From: Streptomyces sp. LUP30
Lineage (GTDB): Bacteria; Actinomycetota; Actinomycetes; Streptomycetales; Streptomycetaceae
NCBI RefSeq assembly: GCF_001746365.1
Contig: NZ_MJAJ01000005.1
Span: 186,528-250,527, forward strand
Direction of reading: 5' to 3'
DNA length: 64,000 bases
Part shown: piece by piece, positions 19,742 through 27,954 of the stretch
Layout of the letters: every line of letters starts with the position of its first letter
How positions within the stretch are numbered: the stretch's first letter is position 1
Translations under genes and position numbers: made by a program
Notes under the pieces: model-generated
What the model was told of the DNA's origin: nothing
Databases searched by the model: none
Seen by the model: the letters and a program-made list of their open reading frames with translations, nothing else

Positions 19742-21154
19742 TCAGGAGGCGGACCGGGCGGGGCTCGTCGGGCCGTCGCGGCCGACGGTCAGCGGCGCGG
19801 GGCGGTAGGGGACGTAGGCCGCCCCGTCCAGGCCGAGCGCCGTGGCGGAGCGCTGAAGCGCGGCGGGGGTCGCGGCGTCGTCCCAACGGCCGGTGCGGAC
19901 GCGGTGTTCGAGGGCGTGGAGGGCGGCCACGGTCTCGGCGGTCGTGAACGCGCAGTGGCCCTGCCGCTCGACGTACGCCTGTCGCAGAAGCGCTCCGTCG
20001 CCGGCGGCGCGCACGCGGGCGGCGAAGCGGTTCTCCTGCTCCACCGGGACCAGGTTGTCGGCGGTGGTGTGGACGTCGAGCAGCGGCACGTCGAGTCCCT
20101 GGCCCGCGGTGGAGGTCCGCCGCGCGGTGCGGACGGCGGCGGGGTCGGCGGTGATGACGGCGTCTTTCGTCAGTGTGCGCAGATCGGCGCGCAGATCCAG
20201 ACCGGCCGCCCGGTAGAGGGCGCGGACCTGGGGGGCGTATACGGAGCCGTCGAGCAGGCGGGCGTAGTCCACGCCACGGTTCCAGGAGTTGTTTCCGCCG
20301 ACCGACTGTTCCACGGCGTACCGGCCGCCTTCGACGAACGCCAGGATGCCCTGCGCGAACCACGCGTACTGCTGCTCCTGCCGGCCCGCCCAGTCGTCCG
20401 GCGCGGGCCGGTCCGCTCCGGGCGCCCAGGCGGGAAGGTTGAGGAAGGCCGCCGCCAACGCGATCCGGGCGCGGCCCCGCGGAGTGCTCTGGGCGTCGGT
20501 GACCGCCTTGGTGAGCCGGGCGGCGGTGGCGGAGGCGTCGGCTGCGGTGCCGAACCGCACGAGCGGCACGTCCTGTCCGGGCAGGAGGAGTCGGGCGATC
20601 GTGTACTCGGCGTCCAGCTGGTAGTTGTCCAGGTCGGTGCCGCCCGCCACCAGGCCGCACTGGCCGAGCGCCCCGTCGATGCGCCCGCCGCCGTCCCGGG
20701 CCAGCTGCGCGTTGACGAGGCCGCCCATGGACTGACCGACGGCCAGGGTGCGCCGGGGTGCGCCGATCTTCGCGGTGACGGCGTCGAGCGTGGCGAACTG
20801 GTCCCGTTCGGCGCTGTCCAGAGCCCACATGGAGCCATGGGGGTCGTACGACGAGCCGGCCATCGCATAGCCCTGGGCGAGCAATTCGGTGCGTACGGCG
20901 CCGGTGGGCGCGTTCGCTGCGACGGTGGGGCCGAAGCCGTGGCTGAACAGCAGCAGGGTGCCGTTCCAGTGGTCGGGGACGTCGGCGATCCAGGTGGCGC
21001 CGTCCGGGAGGGTGCCGGTCAGGCGTCCGGTGGCCGTCGCGTCGGCCTGAGCGGCGGGCGGGGGGAGGGTGACGAGGGCTGCGCAGGCGAGTGCGGCCAG
21101 TGCGACGCGCAGACGGGTACGGGAGGTGCGAGGACGACGGGTGCCGGCAGGCAT
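19742..21154 (-). CDS. Secreted alpha/beta hydrolase
   Basis: This 470-residue exported hydrolase has an Arg-rich N-region, a hydrophobic stretch (VALAALACAALVTL) and a probable cleavage after AQA near residue 37. The catalytic domain shows an HGFG oxyanion loop, nucleophile elbow GQSMGG, an acid in DVHTTADNLVP and a His in VERQGHCAF. The sequence WNGTLLLFSHGFGP is typical of streptomycete secreted hydrolases of unassigned substrate. Family members include poly-ester and peptide hydrolases, but nothing here decides. It is transcribed divergently from a GntR regulator that is a candidate controller. Confidence 0.85.
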   Translation of the reverse strand: MPAGTRRPRTSRTRLRVALAALACAALVTLPPPAAQADATATGRLTGTLPDGATWIADVPDHWNGTLLLFSHGFGPTVAANAPTGAVRTELLAQGYAMAGSSYDPHGSMWALDSAERDQFATLDAVTAKIGAPRRTLAVGQSMGGLVNAQLARDGGGRIDGALGQCGLVAGGTDLDNYQLDAEYTIARLLLPGQDVPLVRFGTAADASATAARLTKAVTDAQSTPRGRARIALAAAFLNLPAWAPGADRPAPDDWAGRQEQQYAWFAQGILAFVEGGRYAVEQSVGGNNSWNRGVDYARLLDGSVYAPQVRALYRAAGLDLRADLRTLTKDAVITADPAAVRTARRTSTAGQGLDVPLLDVHTTADNLVPVEQENRFAARVRAAGDGALLRQAYVERQGHCAFTTAETVAALHALEHRVRTGRWDDAATPAALQRSATALGLDGAAYVPYRPAPLTVGRDGPTSPARSAS

Positions 21155-21200
21155 GAGGGCGGCTCCTGGTGGGGGGTGGGGCGAGGGCCGGGACGGATGC

Positions 21201-21212
21201 TCAGTGCACTGA
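21201..21212. promoter_or_regulatory. 12-bp palindrome upstream of the secreted hydrolase
   Basis: TCAGTGCACTGA is a perfect palindrome 47 nt upstream of the hydrolase start. An imperfect AGGAAGGTGCC...GGGCACTTTTCCT repeat follows at about 21213-21248. The 310-bp spacer 21155-21464 also carries the promoter of the GntR gene. The divergent GntR protein is the natural candidate to bind here. Confidence 0.45.
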
Positions 21213-21464
21213 AGGAAGGTGCCGTGGAATTTAGGGCACTTTTCCTGCGGCCGTCAATGCGATGCACAACATCGAGCGGGCGGGTCGAGTGAGTCGTCGC
21301 CCCCGCGCTCGCCTCCCCGCGCTCATCTCCCCGCGCGCCCCTCCCCGTATCATCGGTGCCACTCTCGGCCTGCGGACTCGCGAACAGGTCGGGCGGAACA
21401 GAGGACTCGACGGACGGCCCGTGCCCGACGGCCTCCGGGGCGAGCGGTCGGGGAGGAATGCGCG

Positions 21465-22187
21465 GTGTCTCTGACGGACAAGGCCATCGAGCGGATTCGT
21501 GAGCTAATCCGCACCGGCGCCCTGCCACCGGGATCGAAACTCCCACCGGAACCGGACCTGGCCGCCCAGTTGGGCCTGTCCCGCAACCTCGCCCGCGAGG
21601 CCGTCAAGGCGCTGGCGGTGGCGCGGGTCCTGGAGGTCCGCCGGGGCGACGGCACCTACGTCACCAGTCTGCAGCCGAGCCTGCTGCTGGCGGGACTGGG
21701 CGGGGCGGTCGAGCTGCTGCAGGGCGACTCCGCGGCCCTGCAGGACCTCATGGAAGTACGCCGACTCCTCGAACCGGCCGCCACCGCACTGGCCGCCACC
21801 CGCATCTCCGACGACCAACTGGCCGAGGTCAAGAGCCACTTGGATGCCATGCGCGAGGCCCGCGACGACGTCGAACTGCTCAACGCGCACGACGCGGCCT
21901 TCCACCGCGCGGTCGTCGCGGCGACGGGCAACGAAAGCCTGCTGACCCTGCTGGAGGGCGTGTCCGGCCGCACGCTGCGGGCGCGGATATGGCGCGGCCT
22001 GGTCGACGACCAGGCGGCGGGCCGGACCCTCGCCGAGCACGAGGCGATCTACGCGGCGCTCACCACCCGCGACAGCGCCCTCAGCGAGGCCGCCGCGCTG
22101 ATGCACGTCAGCAACACCGCGCAGGCGCTGAGGGAACACCTGCGCTCCCACCAGACCCTTCCGCCGGACGCCACCGACCGGAAATGA
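21465..22187 (+). CDS. FadR/GntR family transcriptional regulator
   Basis: This 240-residue regulator has an N-terminal winged helix (IRELIRTGALPPGSKLPPEPDLAAQLGLSRN split around the recognition helix, then LAREAVKAL and EVRRGDGTYV). A helical FCD ligand domain (LMEVRRLLEPAATALAA, HDAAFHRAVVAATGN, EHEAIYAAL) contributes the Asp and two or three His that bind a metal in this class. The GTG at 21465 is chosen because the conserved domain starts there and GGGAGG is 8 nt upstream. It probably controls the divergent secreted hydrolase, itself, or both. The effector is unknown, likely an organic acid. Confidence 0.88.
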   Translation: MSLTDKAIERIRELIRTGALPPGSKLPPEPDLAAQLGLSRNLAREAVKALAVARVLEVRRGDGTYVTSLQPSLLLAGLGGAVELLQGDSAALQDLMEVRRLLEPAATALAATRISDDQLAEVKSHLDAMREARDDVELLNAHDAAFHRAVVAATGNESLLTLLEGVSGRTLRARIWRGLVDDQAAGRTLAEHEAIYAALTTRDSALSEAAALMHVSNTAQALREHLRSHQTLPPDATDRK

Positions 22188-22290
22188 CGAGGCGGTCGCG
22201 GCCCTTCCCGCAGCCGCACCGCGGCCGTCTCACCGAGGGCCCCCCGGGTCCTCGGAGCGGGCCGTCGGCCGGGCAGGGCTCCCCGGGTGG

Positions 22291-22321
22291 CCCGAGATCC
22301 GGCCCCCTGCGAGATCTCGGG
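22291..22321. terminator. Hairpin between convergent GntR and SCO6745-type genes
   Basis: CCCGAGATC (22291-22299) and GATCTCGGG (22313-22321) form a perfect 9-bp stem with a 13-nt loop, in the spacer between convergent genes. This is a plausible bidirectional terminator. Confidence 0.5.
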
Positions 22322-22347
22322 TCGCGCGGCGCCCGAGCGGCAGGACA

Positions 22348-22410
22348 CCGGCCGTTCCGGACCAGGGTCCGGCCGTTCCGGGCCCGGGCCCGGCCGTTCC
22401 GGGCCCGGCC
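22348..22410. repeat. Three 21-bp tandem repeats
   Basis: Three consecutive 21-bp units starting CCGGCCGTTCCGG lie at 22348-22368, 22369-22389 and 22390-22410, ending 12 nt before the stop of the minus-strand gene. Each unit can fold on itself. They may act as a 3-prime stem array or be a simple expansion. Confidence 0.75.
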
Positions 22411-22422
22411 GCCCCGCCGATG

Positions 22423-23292
22423 TCAGCGCTTGCCGATGAGGTCCGCCGGGAACGCGTCCGCGGCCGCGGCGAGTCGGGCGAACGTCGACGCGAGGGCCGT
22501 CAGGCGTGCCACGCCCTCCGCGCCGAGGTGCTCGTACGGAGCCAGGTCGAGACGGTCGGTCTCCTGCTCGACGTCTTCACGGAGGCCGACGCCGCGCTCG
22601 GTGAGTTCCCCGTCGCCGTCCAGGAGCCCGCGCTCCCGCAGGCGGTCGGCCGCCGCGTTCCAGTCGTCCTCGGTCCAGCCGCGCGTGGCCAGCACCCACT
22701 TCGGCGCCATGCCCCGGCCCGTGGAGGTGTGGGTCACCATCGCCTCCAGCCCGTCGAGGCCCGCGGACGTCAGCACGGCCAGATGTCCGTCGCCCCGGTG
22801 CTCGCGCAGCAGGGTCGCGGCGTGCCAGTACGCGAGGTGCGGCTCGTCGGGAACGGGCAGGTCGGCGTGGGCCGAGTACAGCGGCCGGGCGCCGCGCCCG
22901 CAGGCCTCGGCGGCGCGCAACGCCAGCTGCGCCGCCTCCGCCATCTCCGCCGACGCCACGGCCTCCTCCCCCAGCAGCCGTCGCAGCGTCGCGTCGACGG
23001 CGCGCAGACGGGCGGCGAGCACGTCGGCGGGGGCGGCGATCGACCACACCGCGGGTACGTGCCGGGCCACGAGTTCGTGCTTGTAGTTGAAGAAGGTCGC
23101 CGTCACCACGCCGGCTCCGACCGGCCCCAGCGCGGCCGCCCGCACGGCGAAGTTGACGGCCCGCGGACGGGTGATCCCCAGCGCGCCCAGTTCTCGCCCC
23201 AGGTCGGGCGAGAAGTAGTGCGTCGCGTGCAGGGAGTTGAGCGGGCCGTGACAGCGTCGACCGGCGCGCGGTTCGAGGGCGGAAGTAGTCAT
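22423..23292 (-). CDS. SCO6745-family helix-turn-helix-like protein
   Basis: This 289-residue protein has the actinobacterial SCO6745 pattern: N-terminal CHGPLNSLHATHYFSPD, middle GVVTATFFNYKHELVARHVP, and a C-terminal winged-helix-like part (GWTEDDWNAAADRLRERGLLDGDGELTERG). The C-terminal half resembles MarR-like helices and wing, but the N-terminal half is a separate helical domain. It is probably a conserved protein of unknown function rather than a proven regulator. The ATG at 23292 has no clear Shine-Dalgarno, so the message may be leaderless or nearly so. Confidence 0.75.
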   Translation of the reverse strand: MTTSALEPRAGRRCHGPLNSLHATHYFSPDLGRELGALGITRPRAVNFAVRAAALGPVGAGVVTATFFNYKHELVARHVPAVWSIAAPADVLAARLRAVDATLRRLLGEEAVASAEMAEAAQLALRAAEACGRGARPLYSAHADLPVPDEPHLAYWHAATLLREHRGDGHLAVLTSAGLDGLEAMVTHTSTGRGMAPKWVLATRGWTEDDWNAAADRLRERGLLDGDGELTERGVGLREDVEQETDRLDLAPYEHLGAEGVARLTALASTFARLAAAADAFPADLIGKR

Positions 23293-23303
23293 GCCCGGCA
23301 GAG

Positions 23304-23319
23304 TACCGACCGGTCGTTA
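23304..23319. promoter_or_regulatory. TetR-type palindrome just upstream of the SCO6745-type gene
   Basis: The 16-mer containing CGACCGGTCG (23307-23316) is symmetric at 14 of 16 positions and lies 12 nt from the start codon. The form resembles TetR-family operators. No TetR gene is adjacent. Confidence 0.4.
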
Positions 23320-23452
23320 TGTCTCCGTTCCCGGGGCCCGCCGCTCGTTCGACGGCCGGCGCGTCCCGTCAGGGAGCGCGCCGCAGCCGAGGGGCGCGAA
23401 CCGCGAGGGACTCCGCCGGAAGCCGCCGAAGGCGTGGGGCAGGCGGCCGGTG

Positions 23453-24478
23453 TCAGGCGCCGGCTGCGGGTGTGCCGGCGGGTCCGGTGCTGGCGCGCAG
23501 GGAGATGGGCGGTGCGAGGAGGTGGTGCCGGGGTGGGGCGTGGGGGTGGTCGAGCCGTTCGACGAGGAGGTCGACGGCCAGTCGGCCCATCTCCTCGGCG
23601 GGCACGTCCGCGGCGGTGAGCTGCGGGGTCACCGTCTCCGCCCACCGGCCGGCCACCACTCCGGTGACGGAGAAGTCGCGCGGCACATGACGGCCCGCGT
23701 GCGCGAGCCCCCGGTAGAGGCCGCCCAGCGCCGCCTCGTTCAGGGTGACCAGCGCCGTGGTGGCCGGGTCGTCGTGCAGGATCCGTTCCATGCACGCCTG
23801 ACCGGAGGGGGCGTCGTCCCCGCAGCTGTACGTCCGCACGGTGAGCCCGCGCTCGGCCGCGGCCTTGGTGAAGCCGTCCAGCCCGCGGTGCGCGGACTCG
23901 TACCCGGCCCGCAGCAGGTGTTCGGGCCGGTTGACGAAGGCGATCCTGCGGTGCCCCATGTCAGCGAGATGGTTGACGCAGGCGGCCGCCAGCGCGGTGT
24001 GGTCCAGGCCGACCCACCAGTCACGGTCCGGGTCGGCGGTGCGTCCGATGCAGACGGCGGGGAAGTTCTCCTCGCTCAGGTGGTCGACGCGGTCGTCCTG
24101 GAGCCTGATCTCCATCAGGATCGCGCCGTCGACCCGCCGCTCGGCCAGCAGCCGCTGGAACGAGCGGTCGCTGTCCACACCGCTCGGGGAGAGCAGCACG
24201 TCGTAGTCGTAGGCCGCCGCGGCCTCCACCACGCTGCCGATGAAGTCGAGCTGCATGCCGGTGTAGTGGTTCCCGGCCGGCGGGAACACCAGACCGATGG
24301 TGCTGGTGCGCCCGTTGGCCAGAGCCCGCGCGCTGGCGTTGGGACGGTAGCCCAGCTCGTCGATCACCTGCTGGATCCGCCGGCGGGTGTCGTCGGAGAC
24401 GGGCCGCTTGCCGCTCAGGGCGTACGACACGGTGCTCCGCGAGACACCGGCCCGCTTGGCGATCTCACCGATGTTCAC
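23453..24478 (-). CDS. LacI family transcriptional repressor
   Basis: This 341-residue regulator starts MNIGEIAKRAGVSRSTVSYAL, the LacI helix-turn-helix, with the hinge helix (ASARALANGRT). The periplasmic-binding-like core contains TIGLVFP, ILMEIRLQDDRV, FPAVCIGRTADPD, HRRIAFVNRPEH and VTLNEAALGGLYRGL. It should bind a sugar released by the divergent secreted glycosidase. The GTG start at 24478 has AAGGAG 5 nt upstream. Two copies of CGAACCGGTTCG lie between its promoter and its start, so autoregulation is very likely. Confidence 0.92.
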   Translation of the reverse strand: MNIGEIAKRAGVSRSTVSYALSGKRPVSDDTRRRIQQVIDELGYRPNASARALANGRTSTIGLVFPPAGNHYTGMQLDFIGSVVEAAAAYDYDVLLSPSGVDSDRSFQRLLAERRVDGAILMEIRLQDDRVDHLSEENFPAVCIGRTADPDRDWWVGLDHTALAAACVNHLADMGHRRIAFVNRPEHLLRAGYESAHRGLDGFTKAAAERGLTVRTYSCGDDAPSGQACMERILHDDPATTALVTLNEAALGGLYRGLAHAGRHVPRDFSVTGVVAGRWAETVTPQLTAADVPAEEMGRLAVDLLVERLDHPHAPPRHHLLAPPISLRASTGPAGTPAAGA

Positions 24479-24491
24479 GGAACTCCTTCAT

Positions 24492-24503
24492 CGAACCGGT
24501 TCG
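24492..24503. promoter_or_regulatory. LacI operator O1 (CGAACCGGTTCG)
   Basis: A perfect 12-bp palindrome 14 nt upstream of the lacI-family start and identical to two others in the same divergent region. CGAACCGGTTCG has the central CG typical of LacI-family operators. Confidence 0.75.
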
Positions 24504-24519
24504 GGTGCGGACCGGGCGT

Positions 24520-24531
24520 CGAACCGGTTCG
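24520..24531. promoter_or_regulatory. LacI operator O2 (CGAACCGGTTCG)
   Basis: A second perfect copy, 28 bp centre-to-centre from O1 and about 10 nt after the -10 box of the lacI promoter. It would overlap the transcription start. Confidence 0.75.
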
Positions 24532-24540
24532 CGACAAGGG

Positions 24541-24569
24541 AAGGTAGAAGCGACGCGAGCCGCTGTCAA
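24541..24569 (-). promoter_or_regulatory. Promoter of the LacI-family gene
   Basis: On the minus strand TTGACA (24564-24569), a 17-nt spacer and TACCTT (24541-24546) match the housekeeping consensus closely. This is one of the best promoters in the window. Confidence 0.75.
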
Positions 24570-24619
24570 TGCCTTGTGTCGAGATTCGGCTTCCGGTCGT
24601 CAAATCCCTGACGCGAGTA

Positions 24620-24649
24620 TTGCTGACGGCTTTTCGACGGTGCTAACTT
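24620..24649 (+). promoter_or_regulatory. Promoter of the secreted glycosidase
   Basis: TTGCTG (24620-24625), an 18-nt spacer and TAACTT (24644-24649) with an upstream TG two bases before the -10 fit a housekeeping-type promoter. The operator at 24664-24677 sits at the predicted start. Confidence 0.6.
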
Positions 24650-24663
24650 CCGGCACGCCATCG

Positions 24664-24677
24664 TCGAACCGGTTCGA
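24664..24677. promoter_or_regulatory. LacI operator O3 upstream of the glycosidase
   Basis: The 14-bp palindrome TCGAACCGGTTCGA lies 15 nt after the -10 box of the glycosidase promoter and 130 nt before its ATG. Repressor binding here would block transcription. Confidence 0.75.
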
Positions 24678-24806
24678 CACCCCGAACGGATCACTCCCGG
24701 AGAACACCGTACGACGCACCACAGCAGCATCAGGGCCGGCGCCAAGACCGACCTCGCTCGCCTGCGGCAGCCGTCCTGACGCCTCGACACCCTCGGAGAG
24801 CCGCCC

Positions 24807-26648
24807 ATGCATCCCCGTTCACCCCGTTCACGACGTTCGCCCCGCCTGCTGACCGGAACCGCCGTCCTGCTGACGACACTGGCCGCGAGCCTGCTGCCCG
24901 CCACCGCCTCGCACGCCGCCGACACGAGTGTCACCGTGGACTTCGCCACCGCCGGCGGGGCGCCCACCTACCATGCCTCGGGAACGATCTACGGGATGAC
25001 TCCCGACGGTTCACTGCCGCAGGACCACTTCTTCAAGGACGTCAAGTGGCGTCTCATGCGGGCCGGCGGAGCCCAGCTCAACAACGGCGGCTACGGCACC
25101 AGCCTCGCCGGCTACCAGACCCGCTGGAACTCGACTCTGGCCCAGTACAAACGGACCGTCGCCCTCGGAGGCACGTTCGTCCTGCTGCCGCACGACCTGT
25201 GGGGCGCCGACGCCACCACCAGCCAGGGCTGGCCCGGCGACAACGGTGACTGGACGCTGTTCGACGCCTTCGTCACCCAGCTCCTCAACGACGTCCGCGC
25301 CAACGGCATGACCGTCCAGTGGGACCTGTGGAACGAGCCCGACGGAAGGAACTTCTGGGGACCCTCGCAGGCCCGGTACCTGCAGATGTGGTCGCGCTTC
25401 TACGCACGCGTGAGAGCCGCGTTCCCCCACCAGCTCATCGTCGGCCCCAGCATCGCCGGCCAGCCGAACTCCTCGAACACCTGGTGGACCACCTACCTGA
25501 ACTACGTCAAGGCCAACGACGTCGCCCCGGACATCTACAGCTGGCACGACGAGCCGGGCGACCCGGTCACCGACGTCGGCCGCGCCGACTCCACCCTCGC
25601 CGCGGCCGGGTTGACCAACACCCGTCCCTACCAGATCAACGAGTACGCCACCTCGTCGATGCAGTCCCCGGGCGGCGGCGCCTGGTTCATCGGCCGCCTG
25701 GAGCGGGCCGGCGCGGACGGACTGCGCGGCAACTGGGCCTCGGGCACGAACCTCCACGACTACGAGGCCAACCTGCTCACCAAGAACAGCACCGGCCAGT
25801 ACCTGCCGCTCGGTGAGTGGTTCGTGTACCGCTACTACGGCTCCCAGACCGGCAACATCGTCAACCTCGTTCCGGGCGCCGGCACCGACGGTCTGGCCAC
25901 CAAGGACAACTCCGCCAAGAACGCCAAGATCCTGCTCGGCAGCAACGGCAACACCGGAGCCGTCACCGTCCACCTGACCGGGCTCGACACCACGTCGGTG
26001 GTGGGCAACAGCCGGGTCCGGGCGGTCGTCCAGCGCATTCCGTACGACAACGGCGCGGCGGTGGCCGGACCGGAGACGATCTCCGACACCACGCTCACCG
26101 TCAGCGGCAACGCCGCCACGCTGACCCTGCCCTGGTCGAACGCCAAGGACAGCTACACCGTGACCCTGCTGCCGCCGTCCGACACCACCGTCTCCACGGT
26201 CGCCGTGAGCCAGAACAGCGGGCAGTGCCTGGACGACACCGACCTCGCCACCACGGACGGCAAGCAGTACCAGCAGTACTACTGCGAGGGCGGTTACCAG
26301 CAGATGCTCGACCTCGAGCCGGTCGCCGGCCGGGTGAACGCCTACACCGTCGTCGACGAGTTCAGCGGCAAGTGCCTGGACGTGGCGGGCGCCTCCACCG
26401 CCGACGGAGCCGCCGTCGGCCAGTACACCTGCGACGGCGGCACCAACCAGATGTTCACCCTCGACCCCGTCACCGCGCTCGGCAACGGCCACGACTACCG
26501 GCTCGTCGCCGTGCACAGCGGAAAGTGCGTCGACGTGTCCCGGGTGTCGACCCAGCCGAGGGCCCTGGTCCACCAGTGGACGTGCGACCCCGCGAGCGCC
26601 CTGCCGACGAAGAGGAACCAGATCTGGCGCCTTCTGGGCAGGGCCTGA
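24807..26648 (+). CDS. Secreted clan GH-A glycoside hydrolase with ricin-type lectin domain
   Basis: This 613-residue exported enzyme has a signal peptide of about 38 residues (Arg-rich start, hydrophobic core, cleavage near SHA-ADT). The catalytic (beta/alpha)8-like domain carries WDLWNEPDG (acid/base Glu after Asn) and YQINEYAT (nucleophile Glu), the pair expected for clan GH-A. The general look is GH39-like. A beta-sandwich (about 350-460) is followed by a ricin B-type CBM13 lectin (about 465-613) with repeated QxW/QQY-type motifs (GQCLDDT, GKCLDVAG, GKCVDVS). The substrate is probably a plant hemicellulose or arabinoxylan side chain. The divergent LacI regulator and its operators argue for induction by the released sugar. 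Confidence 0.85.
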   Translation: MHPRSPRSRRSPRLLTGTAVLLTTLAASLLPATASHAADTSVTVDFATAGGAPTYHASGTIYGMTPDGSLPQDHFFKDVKWRLMRAGGAQLNNGGYGTSLAGYQTRWNSTLAQYKRTVALGGTFVLLPHDLWGADATTSQGWPGDNGDWTLFDAFVTQLLNDVRANGMTVQWDLWNEPDGRNFWGPSQARYLQMWSRFYARVRAAFPHQLIVGPSIAGQPNSSNTWWTTYLNYVKANDVAPDIYSWHDEPGDPVTDVGRADSTLAAAGLTNTRPYQINEYATSSMQSPGGGAWFIGRLERAGADGLRGNWASGTNLHDYEANLLTKNSTGQYLPLGEWFVYRYYGSQTGNIVNLVPGAGTDGLATKDNSAKNAKILLGSNGNTGAVTVHLTGLDTTSVVGNSRVRAVVQRIPYDNGAAVAGPETISDTTLTVSGNAATLTLPWSNAKDSYTVTLLPPSDTTVSTVAVSQNSGQCLDDTDLATTDGKQYQQYYCEGGYQQMLDLEPVAGRVNAYTVVDEFSGKCLDVAGASTADGAAVGQYTCDGGTNQMFTLDPVTALGNGHDYRLVAVHSGKCVDVSRVSTQPRALVHQWTCDPASALPTKRNQIWRLLGRA

Positions 26649-26656
26649 CCCCTGTT

Positions 26657-26693
26657 GCCCCCTGCCTCCCGGCCCGGCCGGATGGCAGGGGGC
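26657..26693. terminator. Bidirectional terminator between glycosidase and oxidoreductase
   Basis: GCCCCCTGCC (26657-26666) and GGCAGGGGGC (26684-26693) form a perfect 10-bp stem in the 59-bp gap between convergent genes. Confidence 0.7.
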
Positions 26694-26707
26694 GACCTCG
26701 CTCCTGA

Positions 26708-27895
26708 CTACGACGACACGTGCGCCCCCGTGCTGGTGCTCGTGTCCGAGCTCGCGTCCGCGCCCGTTTCCGTGCCGGTGCCTGCGCCTGTGCCCGTGCC
26801 CGTGCCCGGCATGGTGACGACGATCTTGCCGAAGTGGCGGCCGCCTTCGAGGTGGCGCAACGCCTCCTGGATCCGTTCGCCCGGCAGGACGGAGTCGATC
26901 ACGGGGGTGATGCCGTGTTCGTCGACGAAGGCGGCCAGTTCCTCGAGCATCTCCAGGGAGCCGGTCTCGATGCCGTGGACGGTGACGTTCCTGGTGACGA
27001 ACCGGTAGACGTCGATGTTCGCCGCGCGCCCCGCGATCAGGCCGATGAAGCTGATGCTCCCGCCGACCTTGACAGCTTCCAGTGAACGGTTCAGGTTGTC
27101 GCCGCCGACGGTCTCGATGACATGGTCCACACCCTGGCCGCCGGTCATCCGCAGCACCTCGCTCACGAGGTCCGCGGTACGCCGGTAGTTGATCGTGCGC
27201 TCGACGCCGAGCGCGCGGAGCCTGTCGAGTTTCTCGTCGCTGCTGGAGGTGACGATCGGGGTGGCGCCCAGGGCGAGGGTCAACTGGGCCGCGAACAGGG
27301 CGACTCCGCCGGTGCCGTGGACGAGCACCGTCTCGCCCGGCCGGACCCGGCTGCGGCGGCCCACGGCGTGCCAGGCGGTCACTCCGGCGACGGGCAGCGT
27401 GGCCGCGTGCACGTCGTCGAGGCTCTGTGCGGTGCGCACCGCCTCGTCCTGCTCGACGAGGACGTATTCGGCGAGCATGCCGCGGTTGACCGGTCCGCCC
27501 ACCGGTGACACATAGGTGTCCTCGGTGAGCGGACCCGACCGCCAACGGGGCAGGAATCCGGCCGAGACCCGATCGCCCGGTCGCCAGCGGGTCACCTCGG
27601 CGCCGATCGCGGCGACGGTGCCGACGCCGTCGGAGAGGGGCACCACGTCCCGCGTCGGGGACCAGTGGTCGACACCGCCCACGACCAGCAGGTCGCGGTA
27701 GTTGAGCGACACGGCCGAGATCTTCACCAGCACCTCGGTCGGACCGGGCACCGGGATCGGGACACGGACAGCGGTCAGCCGGTCGACGCCGTCGCCCCGG
27801 GTCGTCCACGCCGTCATCGGTTCCGGCGTCCGGGTCGTGGCGGCCGCGGCGACGTCCGCGGGTGTGAAGGCTTGTCCAGGCACGTGAGCGTCCAC
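26708..27895 (-). CDS. NAD(P)-dependent zinc-independent alcohol dehydrogenase / quinone oxidoreductase
   Basis: This 395-residue medium-chain dehydrogenase of the quinone-oxidoreductase branch has VLVKISAVSLNYRDLLV, DGVGTVAAIG, nucleotide-binding VLVHGTGGVALFAAQL and HVIETVGG. The catalytic zinc cysteines of true alcohol dehydrogenases are absent. The last 35 residues are a Gly/Thr/Ser repeat encoded by a GTGCCC-type hexanucleotide tract (about 26729-26815), odd for this family. It is downstream of an ArsR regulator on the same strand and may be co-regulated. The substrate is unknown, probably an electrophilic carbonyl or quinone. Confidence 0.82.
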   Translation of the reverse strand: MDAHVPGQAFTPADVAAAATTRTPEPMTAWTTRGDGVDRLTAVRVPIPVPGPTEVLVKISAVSLNYRDLLVVGGVDHWSPTRDVVPLSDGVGTVAAIGAEVTRWRPGDRVSAGFLPRWRSGPLTEDTYVSPVGGPVNRGMLAEYVLVEQDEAVRTAQSLDDVHAATLPVAGVTAWHAVGRRSRVRPGETVLVHGTGGVALFAAQLTLALGATPIVTSSSDEKLDRLRALGVERTINYRRTADLVSEVLRMTGGQGVDHVIETVGGDNLNRSLEAVKVGGSISFIGLIAGRAANIDVYRFVTRNVTVHGIETGSLEMLEELAAFVDEHGITPVIDSVLPGERIQEALRHLEGGRHFGKIVVTMPGTGTGTGAGTGTETGADASSDTSTSTGAHVSS

Positions 27896-27954
27896 CGTTC
27901 GTTCGTATCGTCCAAGGTCGTCCGGCGCACCCCGCGCCGGCGTTCAGCCGTCCG

